Below, in pieces: positions 8,540 to 17,929 of a stretch of 64,000 nucleotides of DNA. The notes beneath the pieces are model-generated. The model saw only the letters and a program-made list of their open reading frames with translations. It was not told where the DNA came from and made no database searches. Position numbers and translations under genes: made by a program. The DNA comes from Flavobacterium pectinovorum (GTDB lineage Bacteria; Bacteroidota; Bacteroidia; Flavobacteriales; Flavobacteriaceae): NCBI RefSeq assembly GCF_900142715.1, contig NZ_FRBX01000005.1, positions 248,001-312,000 on the forward strand, read 5' to 3'. Every line of letters begins with the position of its first letter. Position 1 is the stretch's first letter.

Positions 8540-9883
8540 ATGAAAAAAACTTTACTCTTACTCTTATTTATTGTTATTACTTCTTGTTATCAGGAAACCG
8601 CTATAGTCATAGAGGGTGATTTTACGACTTCGTATGCCAACGAAGACGAATCAATTCCTGTCATTATTAAAATTGATAATAAAATTACCGGGGCAGATAG
8701 TTACGAATGGACATTTGAAGGTGGTGAGCCTGCTATTTCGTCTGCAAAAAATCCGGGTGAAGTATTATATAAAAAGCAAGGGACTTATACCATTAAATTA
8801 ATAGCTACAAATGTAGACGGAGAACGTAAAGAATTTAGTAAAAGTGTAGTAATAAAAGAGGGAATTAATATTGAGTTTACCCATGAAATTATAAAAAGCA
8901 ATTACTCTCCGGTTGAGGTCGTTTTAAAAAACGCTACTATTGGAGAAGGATTAACTTTTAAATGGGATTTTCAGGATGGAGCTCCAGCAACTTTTACAGG
9001 CAAAACACCTCCAAATGTGGTGTTTACAACTCCTGGAGATCATCTTATAACACTTACTGTTTCAAATGGTTTTGAGTCAGAAAAACAAACTCAAACCATA
9101 ACTGTTGCTCCTTATTTAGTGAGCCTGTTTTCGTATGAGCCAAATTTTGAAGACGATGATAATGAGGCTCCCGTAACCATTAATTTTTCTAATAAATCGA
9201 TTAGTGCCATTAGTTATAAATGGAGTTTTGAAGGTGGAAATCCATCTATTTCAACAGAAGAAAATCCTAAAGTTGTTTTTACAAATGCGGGCAGTCATGA
9301 AGTTACTTTAGAAGCCTTTAATGACAAAACAAGCCAAATTTTTAAATCGACTATTACGGTTTTACCAGATACTAATTTGCGCACATTAACTAATATTAAA
9401 TTAGGAATAAATTCGGCACATAACAACAATAATATTGGAGCTATGTTCTCGACAGTAACGAGACAGGTTTACAAAGCAAATGAAATAAACGACCAGAATA
9501 GCGGTCTTATAGATATCGTTTTTCAGGGATTAAACAGCAATTTCACTTACAATAGATTTATATCGCCGGATCAGGCCAATAATTATGGGTTTTTGTCATT
9601 GCAAAATGCACAGAGCACCATTTTTATCAATTCTCAAAACTTGTGTAACTGTGGCTTAAATTTCACAGAATCGCAGTTTGATGCTATGGTAAATGACAGT
9701 CCGATAAAATCTTTAAACATAAGTTACAGCGCTGCGGGAGAACAGCAGTTTGGTTTGATCTACCCAAGAATCATTTTATTTAAAACACAAGACGGAAGAA
9801 AAGGAGCCATAAAAATTAAAGATATGGTTAAGAACGGGGCAAGTTCTTATATTTTATGTGACATCAAAGTACAAAAACAATAA
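8540..9883 (+). CDS. Lipoprotein with three PKD domains
   Basis: 447 aa. The signal peptide ends ITSC, so Cys16 is the lipidated residue. Three PKD-type Ig-fold domains follow at about 25-108, 110-190 and 192-272, each with the hallmark YEWTFEGG / FKWDFQDG / YKWSFEGG and a closing TVSNG-like strand. The C-terminal 170 residues are a separate domain with a Cys pair (NLCNCGLNF) and no recognised family. PKD domains are protein-protein modules of surface proteins. The gene ends 7 bases before the barrel gene, so the two are probably co-translated partners in the outer membrane. Confidence 0.8.
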   Translation: MKKTLLLLLFIVITSCYQETAIVIEGDFTTSYANEDESIPVIIKIDNKITGADSYEWTFEGGEPAISSAKNPGEVLYKKQGTYTIKLIATNVDGERKEFSKSVVIKEGINIEFTHEIIKSNYSPVEVVLKNATIGEGLTFKWDFQDGAPATFTGKTPPNVVFTTPGDHLITLTVSNGFESEKQTQTITVAPYLVSLFSYEPNFEDDDNEAPVTINFSNKSISAISYKWSFEGGNPSISTEENPKVVFTNAGSHEVTLEAFNDKTSQIFKSTITVLPDTNLRTLTNIKLGINSAHNNNNIGAMFSTVTRQVYKANEINDQNSGLIDIVFQGLNSNFTYNRFISPDQANNYGFLSLQNAQSTIFINSQNLCNCGLNFTESQFDAMVNDSPIKSLNISYSAAGEQQFGLIYPRIILFKTQDGRKGAIKIKDMVKNGASSYILCDIKVQKQ

Positions 9884-9890
9884 CCAATAA

Positions 9891-12353
9891 ATGAAGAGAG
9901 AGAATAAGAAGATCTTGTTTTGGTTATGTATTGTTTTTGCCTGTTGTTTTTGCAGGAAGGGATATGCTCAAGATGTAGATTTAGAGAATTTTTATAAGCC
10001 AAATTTTAAAGTAACAGGAAATGTGAATGCGAATATGATGTATTATACATCTAATGCTGATACGCAAAATTCACGTGAACCTTTTACTTATTTGTTATCA
10101 GGAAATTTAAACATTAGTGCTTTTAATTTTAGCGTTCCGTTATTTTATAGTATTACCAATCAGGGGAATAACTTAGGTTATACAGCCCCATTTGATTTTA
10201 ACAGATTAAGTATTATGCCAAAATATAAGTGGGTAAAAGCTTATATAGGCAATGTAAGTATGACTTTTTCGCCTTATACCTTAAGTGGTTTTCCGTTTAA
10301 AGGAGTTGGTTTAGAACTTACGCCGCAAAGCCCTTTTAAAATAACCTTAATGGGAGGACAACTATTAAAAGCAGTTTCAGAAGAAGAAGCTTTAGGAGGA
10401 ATTCCGGTATACCAACGTTTTGGTTACGGAGCAAAAATAGGTTTTGAAAAAGAAAGATATAAACTTGGCTGGATTGGGTTTTACGCCAAAGACGATGTTA
10501 ATTCACTAACAATGGTTACTGACAAAGGAGTAACGCCAAAAGAAAATTTTGTAAACAGTTTGACTTTTAGTACATCTGTAATCAAAAATTTAAATTTAAA
10601 TGTTGAATATGCTTTGTCTGTTCTAACCGATGATACCAGAAGTAATACTCTTTCGGGTGGAAATTTTAGGGATAAGTTATTTTCCAGTAAAGAAAGTACA
10701 AGTTTTATGAACGCATTAAATGTAAATTTTGATTATAATATTCAAAAAAGCATTGTAGGATTAACTTATGAGCGTATCGATCCAAATTATAATACTTTAG
10801 GAGCATTATATTTTAATAATGATTTAGAAAATATTGCACTGCGTTTTTCGCGTCCCTTTTATCAGGATAAAATTACGGTATCAACCAGTTTAGGATTTCA
10901 AAGAGACGATTTGGCGAAAGAAAAAAAGCAAGATACCAAGCGTGTTGTCGGTTCGATCAACATGAATTATAGAGTAACAGATCAAATTAATGTTACGGGT
11001 AGTTATTCTAATTTTTCGACCTATACAAATAAAAAGCTGGATCAGTTTGAGCTCATAAACAACCCAAATGTAGTAGTATCCGATACTTTAGATTATAGAC
11101 AATTGTCGCAAAATGCAAATGTAAATATGTCGTATGCTTTTGGGAGCAAAAGAAATCAAAATTTAAATTTCAATTATAGTATTGCTGGTCAGGCAAATGA
11201 GCAGGGAGGGGTAATACGCAGAGGGCAGGCAAGTACGGTACAAAATTATAATTTGGCACATTCGATAAATTTTATTGAGATGAAAGTAGGTTTAAACAGC
11301 TCACTTAATTACACTAATAATCAGGTAGGTATAAATAACAGTTCCTCAACCGGGGCTTCAGTTGGAGCTTCAAAGAAGTTATTTAAAGACAAGCTAAATA
11401 CAAATTTGGGATTTCTGTATAATAACTCTCAGGGAGATATGAATTCGAGTTCTGTTTTTGGAATTAAGTTCAATAATAGCTATACGCTGCTAGAGCAACA
11501 TAATTTTAGCATGAATATTATTTCGATGTTTAGAAGCAGTACAAATACTCAGAAATTTAATGATTTAACCGCTACATTCAATTACGCATACTCAATTGAT
11601 AAAGTAAAATTACCTGCGAAAAAAGAACCTAAAAAAGAAAAGGAAATTGTTTTAAATCCTGTTTTAAAAATAAATTATAAGGAAAAGACATATCAGGGAA
11701 CCAGAGATGAAATCATAAAGCAATTACAGGATCTCCAACTTGCTTTGCGACCAATTCCAAAGGAAGATTCAGATGAATTGCAGCATTTACTGACCCTCAC
11801 AACTTTGACTCCTGATGATGAAAGTTTTAAAGAAAAAGCTTTGACTTATTTAAAAGCATATGATTTAAATAATGACATCTTAGACAAGTACAACAATTAT
11901 ATTCTTGAAACAGTAAAAAGTTTACAAGAAGAAATGAAACGAAAAGATGAAGGTTTTGAAAATGATTATGTTATGGCGCTTGGAAGAGTGAATAAACATA
12001 AACTACACGGTGTAAATGAAGAAGATATAACAGATAAAACAAGTTATAAATCGTATTTAAAATTAGTTGAGCGAAAAAATAAAAAATTACAGCCTTTGTT
12101 AGTTCATAGATGGATGATTAATGAAATTTCGATACTTGCGAATACACCAGCTGCTGAAATTCATCAAAACGAAAATCTTTCAAATTTTAATAAACAAGAA
12201 CTTAATCAATTCTTTAAAATGATGAAAGAGAAAAAAACAGATACAGAAGTAATTGAAGAATTAAAAATCAAATTAATTCCTTTTTATCATGATTTAGCTA
12301 TTAAAAATGTCAAAGATGATGAAGTTGAATTTAAATATTTAAAGATTAATTAA
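9891..12353 (+). CDS. Outer-membrane beta-barrel with long helical C-terminal domain
   Basis: 820 aa. The signal peptide ends GYAQ. Residues about 30-570 show the alternating pattern and aromatic girdles of a large barrel, with strands such as ISAFNFSVPLFYSI and VNMSYAFG. At about 573 a KKEPKKEKE linker leads to a roughly 245-residue highly charged helical tail (575-820), which should sit on one face of the membrane. I know no named family with this fusion. It is tightly linked to the PKD lipoprotein upstream and followed after 114 bases by the 1565-aa giant. Likely the membrane pore or anchor of this cluster. Confidence 0.65.
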   Translation: MKRENKKILFWLCIVFACCFCRKGYAQDVDLENFYKPNFKVTGNVNANMMYYTSNADTQNSREPFTYLLSGNLNISAFNFSVPLFYSITNQGNNLGYTAPFDFNRLSIMPKYKWVKAYIGNVSMTFSPYTLSGFPFKGVGLELTPQSPFKITLMGGQLLKAVSEEEALGGIPVYQRFGYGAKIGFEKERYKLGWIGFYAKDDVNSLTMVTDKGVTPKENFVNSLTFSTSVIKNLNLNVEYALSVLTDDTRSNTLSGGNFRDKLFSSKESTSFMNALNVNFDYNIQKSIVGLTYERIDPNYNTLGALYFNNDLENIALRFSRPFYQDKITVSTSLGFQRDDLAKEKKQDTKRVVGSINMNYRVTDQINVTGSYSNFSTYTNKKLDQFELINNPNVVVSDTLDYRQLSQNANVNMSYAFGSKRNQNLNFNYSIAGQANEQGGVIRRGQASTVQNYNLAHSINFIEMKVGLNSSLNYTNNQVGINNSSSTGASVGASKKLFKDKLNTNLGFLYNNSQGDMNSSSVFGIKFNNSYTLLEQHNFSMNIISMFRSSTNTQKFNDLTATFNYAYSIDKVKLPAKKEPKKEKEIVLNPVLKINYKEKTYQGTRDEIIKQLQDLQLALRPIPKEDSDELQHLLTLTTLTPDDESFKEKALTYLKAYDLNNDILDKYNNYILETVKSLQEEMKRKDEGFENDYVMALGRVNKHKLHGVNEEDITDKTSYKSYLKLVERKNKKLQPLLVHRWMINEISILANTPAAEIHQNENLSNFNKQELNQFFKMMKEKKTDTEVIEELKIKLIPFYHDLAIKNVKDDEVEFKYLKIN

Positions 12354-12467
12354 AAGGATATTGCTCTTTTTTATAAGAAGGGTTTTAGAATCGTTTCAAT
12401 AGAAGTCAGGCTTAAAATATAGAGAAGTTATTATGCTTCATTTACAAAAAAATATGATTATTTGCTT

Positions 12468-15400
12468 ATGAAAAAATTTTACAAAATACATCTATCGGTA
12501 TTATTTATTTTACTTTCAGTTGTCTTTTCTTACGGGCAGGATCTTGCAGCCCCAAAAGAAGCAGGTGCAGCTTCGAGCGCTATTGAAAAAATAGAAGCTT
12601 CTGATCGCTGGGTAGATAAATTTTCGAATCAGGATTTGGTAGAATTGCCAATCGGAATTCGAAATACAGTAAATAATGTTCAGTATTCCATCGGAATTAC
12701 CAAAGCTGTTTTTTCGCCAGAATATACTACTTTGACCGTTTTCTGTAGAGTTGATATTCCGCAAAAAGACAAAAATGGGCAGCCAATGCAATTGTTTTTT
12801 GGTGCTGATAATGTAAAATTATCGCATCAGGGAGGTATTATGGGCGAAGCTAAATTGGTATTGCTGGGCAATGTAGATATTCCGTTTAGCGATAATAAAT
12901 GGCAGGTATCTTTATATGGTGGTTTTGAAATGGCAACCGGAGATGTTAAGGATTTAACGTATGTCACGATTGACTGCGACGGTTTTAAAGAAATGAAAAT
13001 TTCCGGAGCAGTAGAGTTTTCAAGAAATCTTATATTACCAATTGATCCCGTAACTAAAACTGTAGACGAAGCAAAAACTACAGTTCCAAAAACCTATTAT
13101 AACGGAAAAACTGTTCAAATACCAAATAGGGTTAGAGGAGAGTTTAGCTTTATGGCAAGTAGCTGGAACGATATTTTGGTGAATGTAAGCTTGCAGCCTT
13201 TTACATTAAAAGACAAACGAAACGGAAAAGATTTTGAAGGTAATTTTCAGTTTTTAGTCAGTAATGCAGTTTTAGATTTAAGTGATTTAAAAAACGATCC
13301 GACCGTAATATTTCCTGAATATTATGCAAAAAATGCACTTTTAGTGCCAAGCCAGGAAGCCTGGAAAGGTGTGTTCATCCAGACTTTTGATGTTGGTTTG
13401 CCAAAAGAATTTCAAACTACTGATACTGCATCAAGTAAAGAAAGACTTCATGTAGGAGCACAAAATCTTATTATAGATAAATATGGAGTTTCGGGAACTT
13501 TTTATGCAGATAATGTTTTTCCACTCGATCGAGGCATCACAAGTCAGGAAAAATCGTGGGCTTATTCTCTGGACCATATTGATGTAACAATAGCCGCCAA
13601 TACTTTTGTAAAAGCAAATTTGAGCGGTCAGATTCTTTTGCCAATAAGTAAAGCAACGCCAGAAAAGAAAGAAACTACAGCAGCTGCAACACCAACTACT
13701 ACAACCCCGGCTACTGGAACGGCAAATACAGCAACAACTCCGGCGAAACCAGCCCAAACAAATAGAGCAGGTTTGGCTTATAATGGTTTTATTTCCATGG
13801 AAGAACAGCAATTAATTGTTGTTACAAAAGATTCTATAGCTTTTGATATCTGGAAAGCAAAAGCCCTGTTATTGCCTAATAGTTCTGTGGAATTAAAATT
13901 GGTTAACGGAAAATTTTTGCCAAAAGCCAATTTAAACGGAACAGTTACTTTCGGAACTAATAAAGGAGCATCTGATGAAAAGGACGTAGAAGGAAAAAAA
14001 ACAGTTGATTTTAAAGGGATTTCTTTTGAAAATTTACAACTGCAAACCGTTTCACCTATCATTTCGGTTCGAAATATGGGGTATAAAGGTACAGTTGCTT
14101 TTGGTAATTTCCCTGTTTCTATTGGTAATATAAATGTCGCCATTAATGGAGATAATTCCCGAATCGATTTTGATTTAGGAATTAATCTGATGGAAAGTAT
14201 TGGTGCCGGTGCCACAGCCAGAATTGGTATAAAAGGTAAAATGTATGATGACGGATACAGACAGCGAAGCCGATACGATGGTTTGGATTTATCTGCCATT
14301 AATATTAATTGTGAGTTTAGCGGATTAACCATTAAAGGAGGTCTTATCCTGATGGAAAAGGATCCTGTTTACGGAGATGGATTCAATGCTGATTTAGAGG
14401 TAGATGTAGCAAAAATCGTTAACGTAAAGGCAAAGGCTATTTTCGGGCGGACTACTTTTAGATACTGGTATTTTGATGCCGCAGTAAAATTTCCTCCTAC
14501 ACCAGGTGTTCCGTTTATGATTACCGGTTTTGGAGGTGGAGCTTACTATAAAATGCATCGAAATTCAGATGTTGCTATTGGCGATTTTTCTCCATCAGGG
14601 TTAAGTTATACTCCAGATGAAAAAATAAGTCTTGGGATTAAAGCTTTAATTTACTTTCATGTAGGCTCAGAAACTATTTGTGACGGTGAAGCCGGATTTG
14701 AAATGGCTTTTAACTCAAAAGGGGGAGTAAACAGATTGGCTATTTTTGGTAAAGCCAATGTTATGGCCAAAATACCGGGGTTAAAAAATATTACGGATTT
14801 AATGACCAAAGTGTCTTCAAATGTTACATCAAAGAAAAGTTTCCTAGGAGTTACAGATAGCGATCTTAAGGGGTCTTTTGCCAGTAAATATATTCCGGAA
14901 GCTAAAGAAGCTATTCCCGGAGATTTATCAGCAGCGGTAGGAATAAAGATGGCAGCAGCTATTGAATTTGATTTTGAAAATAATTCGATGCATGCTACAA
15001 CAGATGTATATATCAATACGCCAGGTAATTTCCTTTCAGGAATAGGACCGGGAGGAAGAGCAGTCTGGGGAGTTTTCCATAAAGACCCAAAAGACTGGTA
15101 TATGTATATGGGAACGCCAGATGACAGATGTGGTATTAAAATAGGGGTAGCCGGAATGTTCTTAAAAACAACAAGTTACTTTATGGCAGGAACAGTTCTT
15201 CCGGGAAGTCCGCCGCCGCCTGCGATTGTAGCGCAAATTTTAGGCGTTGATGCTCAGGAATTAGATTATATGCGTGATGAAAATGCTTTGGCAAATGGAG
15301 GTGGTTTAGCCTTTGGTGCAAGCTTAGATTTTGACACCGGAGATTTAAGTTTCTTGCTTTTTTATGCCCGTTTTCAGGCAGGAATGGGATTCGATATTAT

Positions 15401-17165
15401 GCTTAAAGATTATCAGGAAGCAAGATGTTCTAATACAGGAGATCAGGTAGGTATAAACGGATGGTATGCTAACGGACAATCTTATGCATATCTGCAGGGT
15501 GAATTAGGGATTAGAGTTAAATTATCATTTTTAAAATTCAAAGTTCCAATTATCTCAGGAGGAGCTGCAGTTTTATTGCAGGCAAAATTACCAAATCCGG
15601 TTTGGATGCGAGGTTATGTGGCCGGAAACATGAATATTCTTGGAGGATTAATAAAAGGAAAATTCCGTTTTAAATTTGAACTTGGAGAAGAATGTCAATT
15701 TGAAAATGCATCTCCGTTAGGAGGTCTTAAATTGATAACAGATGTAACTCCAAAACAAAGTTCAACTGATGTAGATGTTTTTGCTGTACCACAAGCTGCT
15801 TTTTCAATGAAAGTAAACGAAGCTTTTGTAATTCCTGAAGATGCAGGAGATGTGACCTATAAAGTAATATTAGAAAAATTCAAAGTTTTTGATGGTACAA
15901 CCGAAATTCCAGGTGTTTTTGAATGGGGATCAATGAAAGATAAAGTTAGTTTTGTATCATCAGACATTTTGCCACCAAATAAAGAACTTAAAGTTCAGGT
16001 TGAAGTTAGTTTTCAAAAGATGATAAATGGTGTTTTTCAACCCATAAAAGTCGATGGAAAGGTAGCTACAGAATATGAAGAAAGACTCTTTAAGACAGGT
16101 GGTGCACCTAATCATATTCCGCTTACAAACGTTAAGTATTCTTATCCTGTTGTAGATCAAAAATATTTTCTGGAGGAAGAATATCCAAAAGGTTATATTC
16201 AACTTAAGCGAGGTCAGGATTACTTGTTTGAAGATGGCAGTTGGGAAACTAGTATCAAAGTAGATGAAGACGGAACCTCTAATTCAAAGGCAACAGCTTT
16301 TAATTATAATACCGGCTCAAATGAAATTTATTATGATTTGCCAAATATTAACCAGGACAAAAAATACAACTTTTCTATAGTAAGTAATTTGAAACAAGCT
16401 GCACAAAAAAATACTACAGCAGCAACAAAAACAAATACAATTAGCGAAGATGGAAATGATATACAGATAAAAGAAAATCAGGCTGATGCATTATCAAAAG
16501 CAGAAGGCAGTATTGAGCGTTTAACGTATTCATTTAATACAAGTAAATACAAAACATTCAATTCTAAAATGAATGCGATAAATACGCAAAATTATAATTT
16601 TGGAGTTTTGTACTCAGATGTTATTTATCTGACTAACACTATTTCAAGTCAGGAAGCATTTGATTTGACTGAGTTGCAAGGAGCGACTTATAGTGATAAT
16701 AAAGCTTTAATAATTGCGCAGTCTAAATTAAATGATGAGTACTATAATGCTGATATATTCCCGTACTTATATAAAGATTATCCGCTAAATGGTAATTTTT
16801 CTATCAACAATAGAGATACAGAAGAGTTGGGCGTTATTCCTGCAAAAGCAATTGCGCTTAATGCATATTACATGTCCAGCATAGAGAATAATGTAAACCA
16901 GGCATGGACAAAAGGAAATTTTCCATTTAAGTATAATATGCCATTGCTTTACAAACAGGATTGGGTTGATTTAAATAATCAAATTATTAACGCTTATGTT
17001 AATGGAGATGCAAGTGCCGATTCAATTGCCAAACGTTTTATGGGTGCTAGTTTTCTCTTTATGCGCTATGGAAACTATGAAATAGTAATGAAGTACAATC
17101 TTCCGGGAGATAAACAGTCGAACGAGTTTGTCTATAAATATAAAAACAATAATAATTTTAGATAA
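12468..17165 (+). CDS. Giant secreted protein of the surface cluster
   Basis: 1565 aa from the ATG at 12468. A TTG at 12462 would add two residues, but the ATG directly precedes a normal MKKF signal peptide (cleavage after SYG, before QD). The protein is beta-rich throughout. A Thr/Ala/Pro linker at about 397-432 separates two parts. A long central region (about 440-1080) has repeated short-strand patterns like barrel- or solenoid-forming AsmA/TamB-like sheets. A C-terminal stretch with Ig-like character begins near 1090. No family recognised with confidence. It is the last gene of the cluster, closed by a terminator at 17221. Its size suggests a scaffold or passenger of the barrel upstream. 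Confidence 0.6.
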   Translation: MKKFYKIHLSVLFILLSVVFSYGQDLAAPKEAGAASSAIEKIEASDRWVDKFSNQDLVELPIGIRNTVNNVQYSIGITKAVFSPEYTTLTVFCRVDIPQKDKNGQPMQLFFGADNVKLSHQGGIMGEAKLVLLGNVDIPFSDNKWQVSLYGGFEMATGDVKDLTYVTIDCDGFKEMKISGAVEFSRNLILPIDPVTKTVDEAKTTVPKTYYNGKTVQIPNRVRGEFSFMASSWNDILVNVSLQPFTLKDKRNGKDFEGNFQFLVSNAVLDLSDLKNDPTVIFPEYYAKNALLVPSQEAWKGVFIQTFDVGLPKEFQTTDTASSKERLHVGAQNLIIDKYGVSGTFYADNVFPLDRGITSQEKSWAYSLDHIDVTIAANTFVKANLSGQILLPISKATPEKKETTAAATPTTTTPATGTANTATTPAKPAQTNRAGLAYNGFISMEEQQLIVVTKDSIAFDIWKAKALLLPNSSVELKLVNGKFLPKANLNGTVTFGTNKGASDEKDVEGKKTVDFKGISFENLQLQTVSPIISVRNMGYKGTVAFGNFPVSIGNINVAINGDNSRIDFDLGINLMESIGAGATARIGIKGKMYDDGYRQRSRYDGLDLSAININCEFSGLTIKGGLILMEKDPVYGDGFNADLEVDVAKIVNVKAKAIFGRTTFRYWYFDAAVKFPPTPGVPFMITGFGGGAYYKMHRNSDVAIGDFSPSGLSYTPDEKISLGIKALIYFHVGSETICDGEAGFEMAFNSKGGVNRLAIFGKANVMAKIPGLKNITDLMTKVSSNVTSKKSFLGVTDSDLKGSFASKYIPEAKEAIPGDLSAAVGIKMAAAIEFDFENNSMHATTDVYINTPGNFLSGIGPGGRAVWGVFHKDPKDWYMYMGTPDDRCGIKIGVAGMFLKTTSYFMAGTVLPGSPPPPAIVAQILGVDAQELDYMRDENALANGGGLAFGASLDFDTGDLSFLLFYARFQAGMGFDIMLKDYQEARCSNTGDQVGINGWYANGQSYAYLQGELGIRVKLSFLKFKVPIISGGAAVLLQAKLPNPVWMRGYVAGNMNILGGLIKGKFRFKFELGEECQFENASPLGGLKLITDVTPKQSSTDVDVFAVPQAAFSMKVNEAFVIPEDAGDVTYKVILEKFKVFDGTTEIPGVFEWGSMKDKVSFVSSDILPPNKELKVQVEVSFQKMINGVFQPIKVDGKVATEYEERLFKTGGAPNHIPLTNVKYSYPVVDQKYFLEEEYPKGYIQLKRGQDYLFEDGSWETSIKVDEDGTSNSKATAFNYNTGSNEIYYDLPNINQDKKYNFSIVSNLKQAAQKNTTAATKTNTISEDGNDIQIKENQADALSKAEGSIERLTYSFNTSKYKTFNSKMNAINTQNYNFGVLYSDVIYLTNTISSQEAFDLTELQGATYSDNKALIIAQSKLNDEYYNADIFPYLYKDYPLNGNFSINNRDTEELGVIPAKAIALNAYYMSSIENNVNQAWTKGNFPFKYNMPLLYKQDWVDLNNQIINAYVNGDASADSIAKRFMGASFLFMRYGNYEIVMKYNLPGDKQSNEFVYKYKNNNNFR

Positions 17166-17220
17166 TCTTTTAATATGATAAATACTATTTGATAATATTT
17201 TTAATTAACTATTTATAATT

Positions 17221-17247
17221 AAAAACAACCTTCGGGTTGTTTTTTTA
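17221..17247 (+). terminator. Intrinsic terminator closing the left cluster
   Basis: AAAACAACC, a TTCG loop and GGTTGTTTTTTT form a stem with an ultra-stable UUCG tetraloop and a 7-base T-tract. It lies 56 bases after the stop of the giant gene. Confidence 0.9.
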
Positions 17248-17480
17248 TTTTATAATATCTTAAGTCAATAAAATGATTTCAAACAGATCTTGGTGTTGAA
17301 TGTGTTGATGAAATTAGAAAAATGATAAAAATATGGCGAAATAAAAGTCAGGTAATCAAAGATATATTTGTAAAAGCTATGCAGGGGGAAGTGAAGCTGA
17401 AAATATGCTTATGAGCCAGATATTAATAAAATAATGTGAATCAAAACCAAAAAGATCCAGATTGTTTCAAGAAAATTATA

Positions 17481-17630
17481 GGATTTGAATCTTTCTATTA
17501 CAAAGTAAAGCCAGTATAGTTTTTATTGAATTTTTCAGAATATAATGTAAACAACAAATTCATCCATAATACAAAGTGCTATAAACGAAAAAACACCAAC
17601 TTTTTCAAGTGGTGTTTTATCTTAGTAGCG
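17481..17630 (-). pseudogene. Decayed copy of the GIY-YIG gene 5' part plus tRNA-Met flank
   Basis: This stretch matches 19500-19660 closely, including the phrase AGTTTTTATTGAATTTTTCAG, the CATAATACAAAGTGCTATAA stretch, the CACCA...TGGTG hairpin and CTTAGTAGCGGGA, which is the tRNA acceptor end. It has small indels that break the frame, and the tRNA body is missing. It is a second, ruined copy of the junction between the GIY-YIG gene and tRNA-fMet, produced by duplication or by integration at the tRNA end. Confidence 0.7.
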
Positions 17631-17651
17631 GGAAGCATTCAAATATCTAAC
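17626..17651. repeat. 26-bp direct repeat, copy 1
   Basis: Begins TAGCGGGAAGC and ends TATCTAAC; identical over all 26 bases to 62206-62231. The first 8 bases equal the 3' end (acceptor) of tRNA-fMet at 19653-19660. A hairpin copied from the tRNA-fMet flank stands just upstream. Possible att-site relic. Confidence 0.75.
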
Positions 17652-17929
17652 CACTTTATTGAAGATTATTACATATTTTAGCATCCGCATCTTAATTTTT
17701 TTCTGCTTTTTGTTTGTATAGCTACTCATAAATTGCCAAAAATCACTAATCAATTTTAAAGTCCTTTTGAGAGTTTGTAGTAAAAAAAAAATTTGAAATA
17801 AATAATGTGTGAAATTTATCCCACATATCTACCCGAATTTGGATGGCTTTTTGTGGTTTTGTAACACATATAAATAAGTTGGTGGCAATTTTGCGAGACA
17901 ACTCACCTACATTAATTAACAAGAAATAA

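Larger units (their letters stand above)
17248..17929. other. Rearranged intergenic region
   Basis: No intact gene. It contains weak coding-like debris (17280-17440), a decayed GIY-YIG and tRNA-flank copy (17481-17630), one copy of a 26-bp repeat (17626-17651), and the 5' flank of the serine hydrolase. That flank carries the 10-mer GTTGGTGGCA (17878-17887), whose reverse complement lies just after the same gene (19323-19332). Confidence 0.6.

Noticed and set aside
13431..13811. Cys/Ser-rich frame on the - strand
   Set aside because: It is the antisense of the Thr/Ala/Pro linker and surrounding part of the giant secreted protein. The composition is a by-product of repeated ACA/GCA codons.
13778..14332. 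184-codon frame on the - strand
   Set aside because: Fully inside the giant gene on the opposite strand, no family features, low-complexity Pro/Leu/Ser composition.
17281..17440. Possible small coding region after the giant gene
   Set aside because: Only short frames with several stops. Some protein-like composition, but no start, family or conserved end, so treated as debris.
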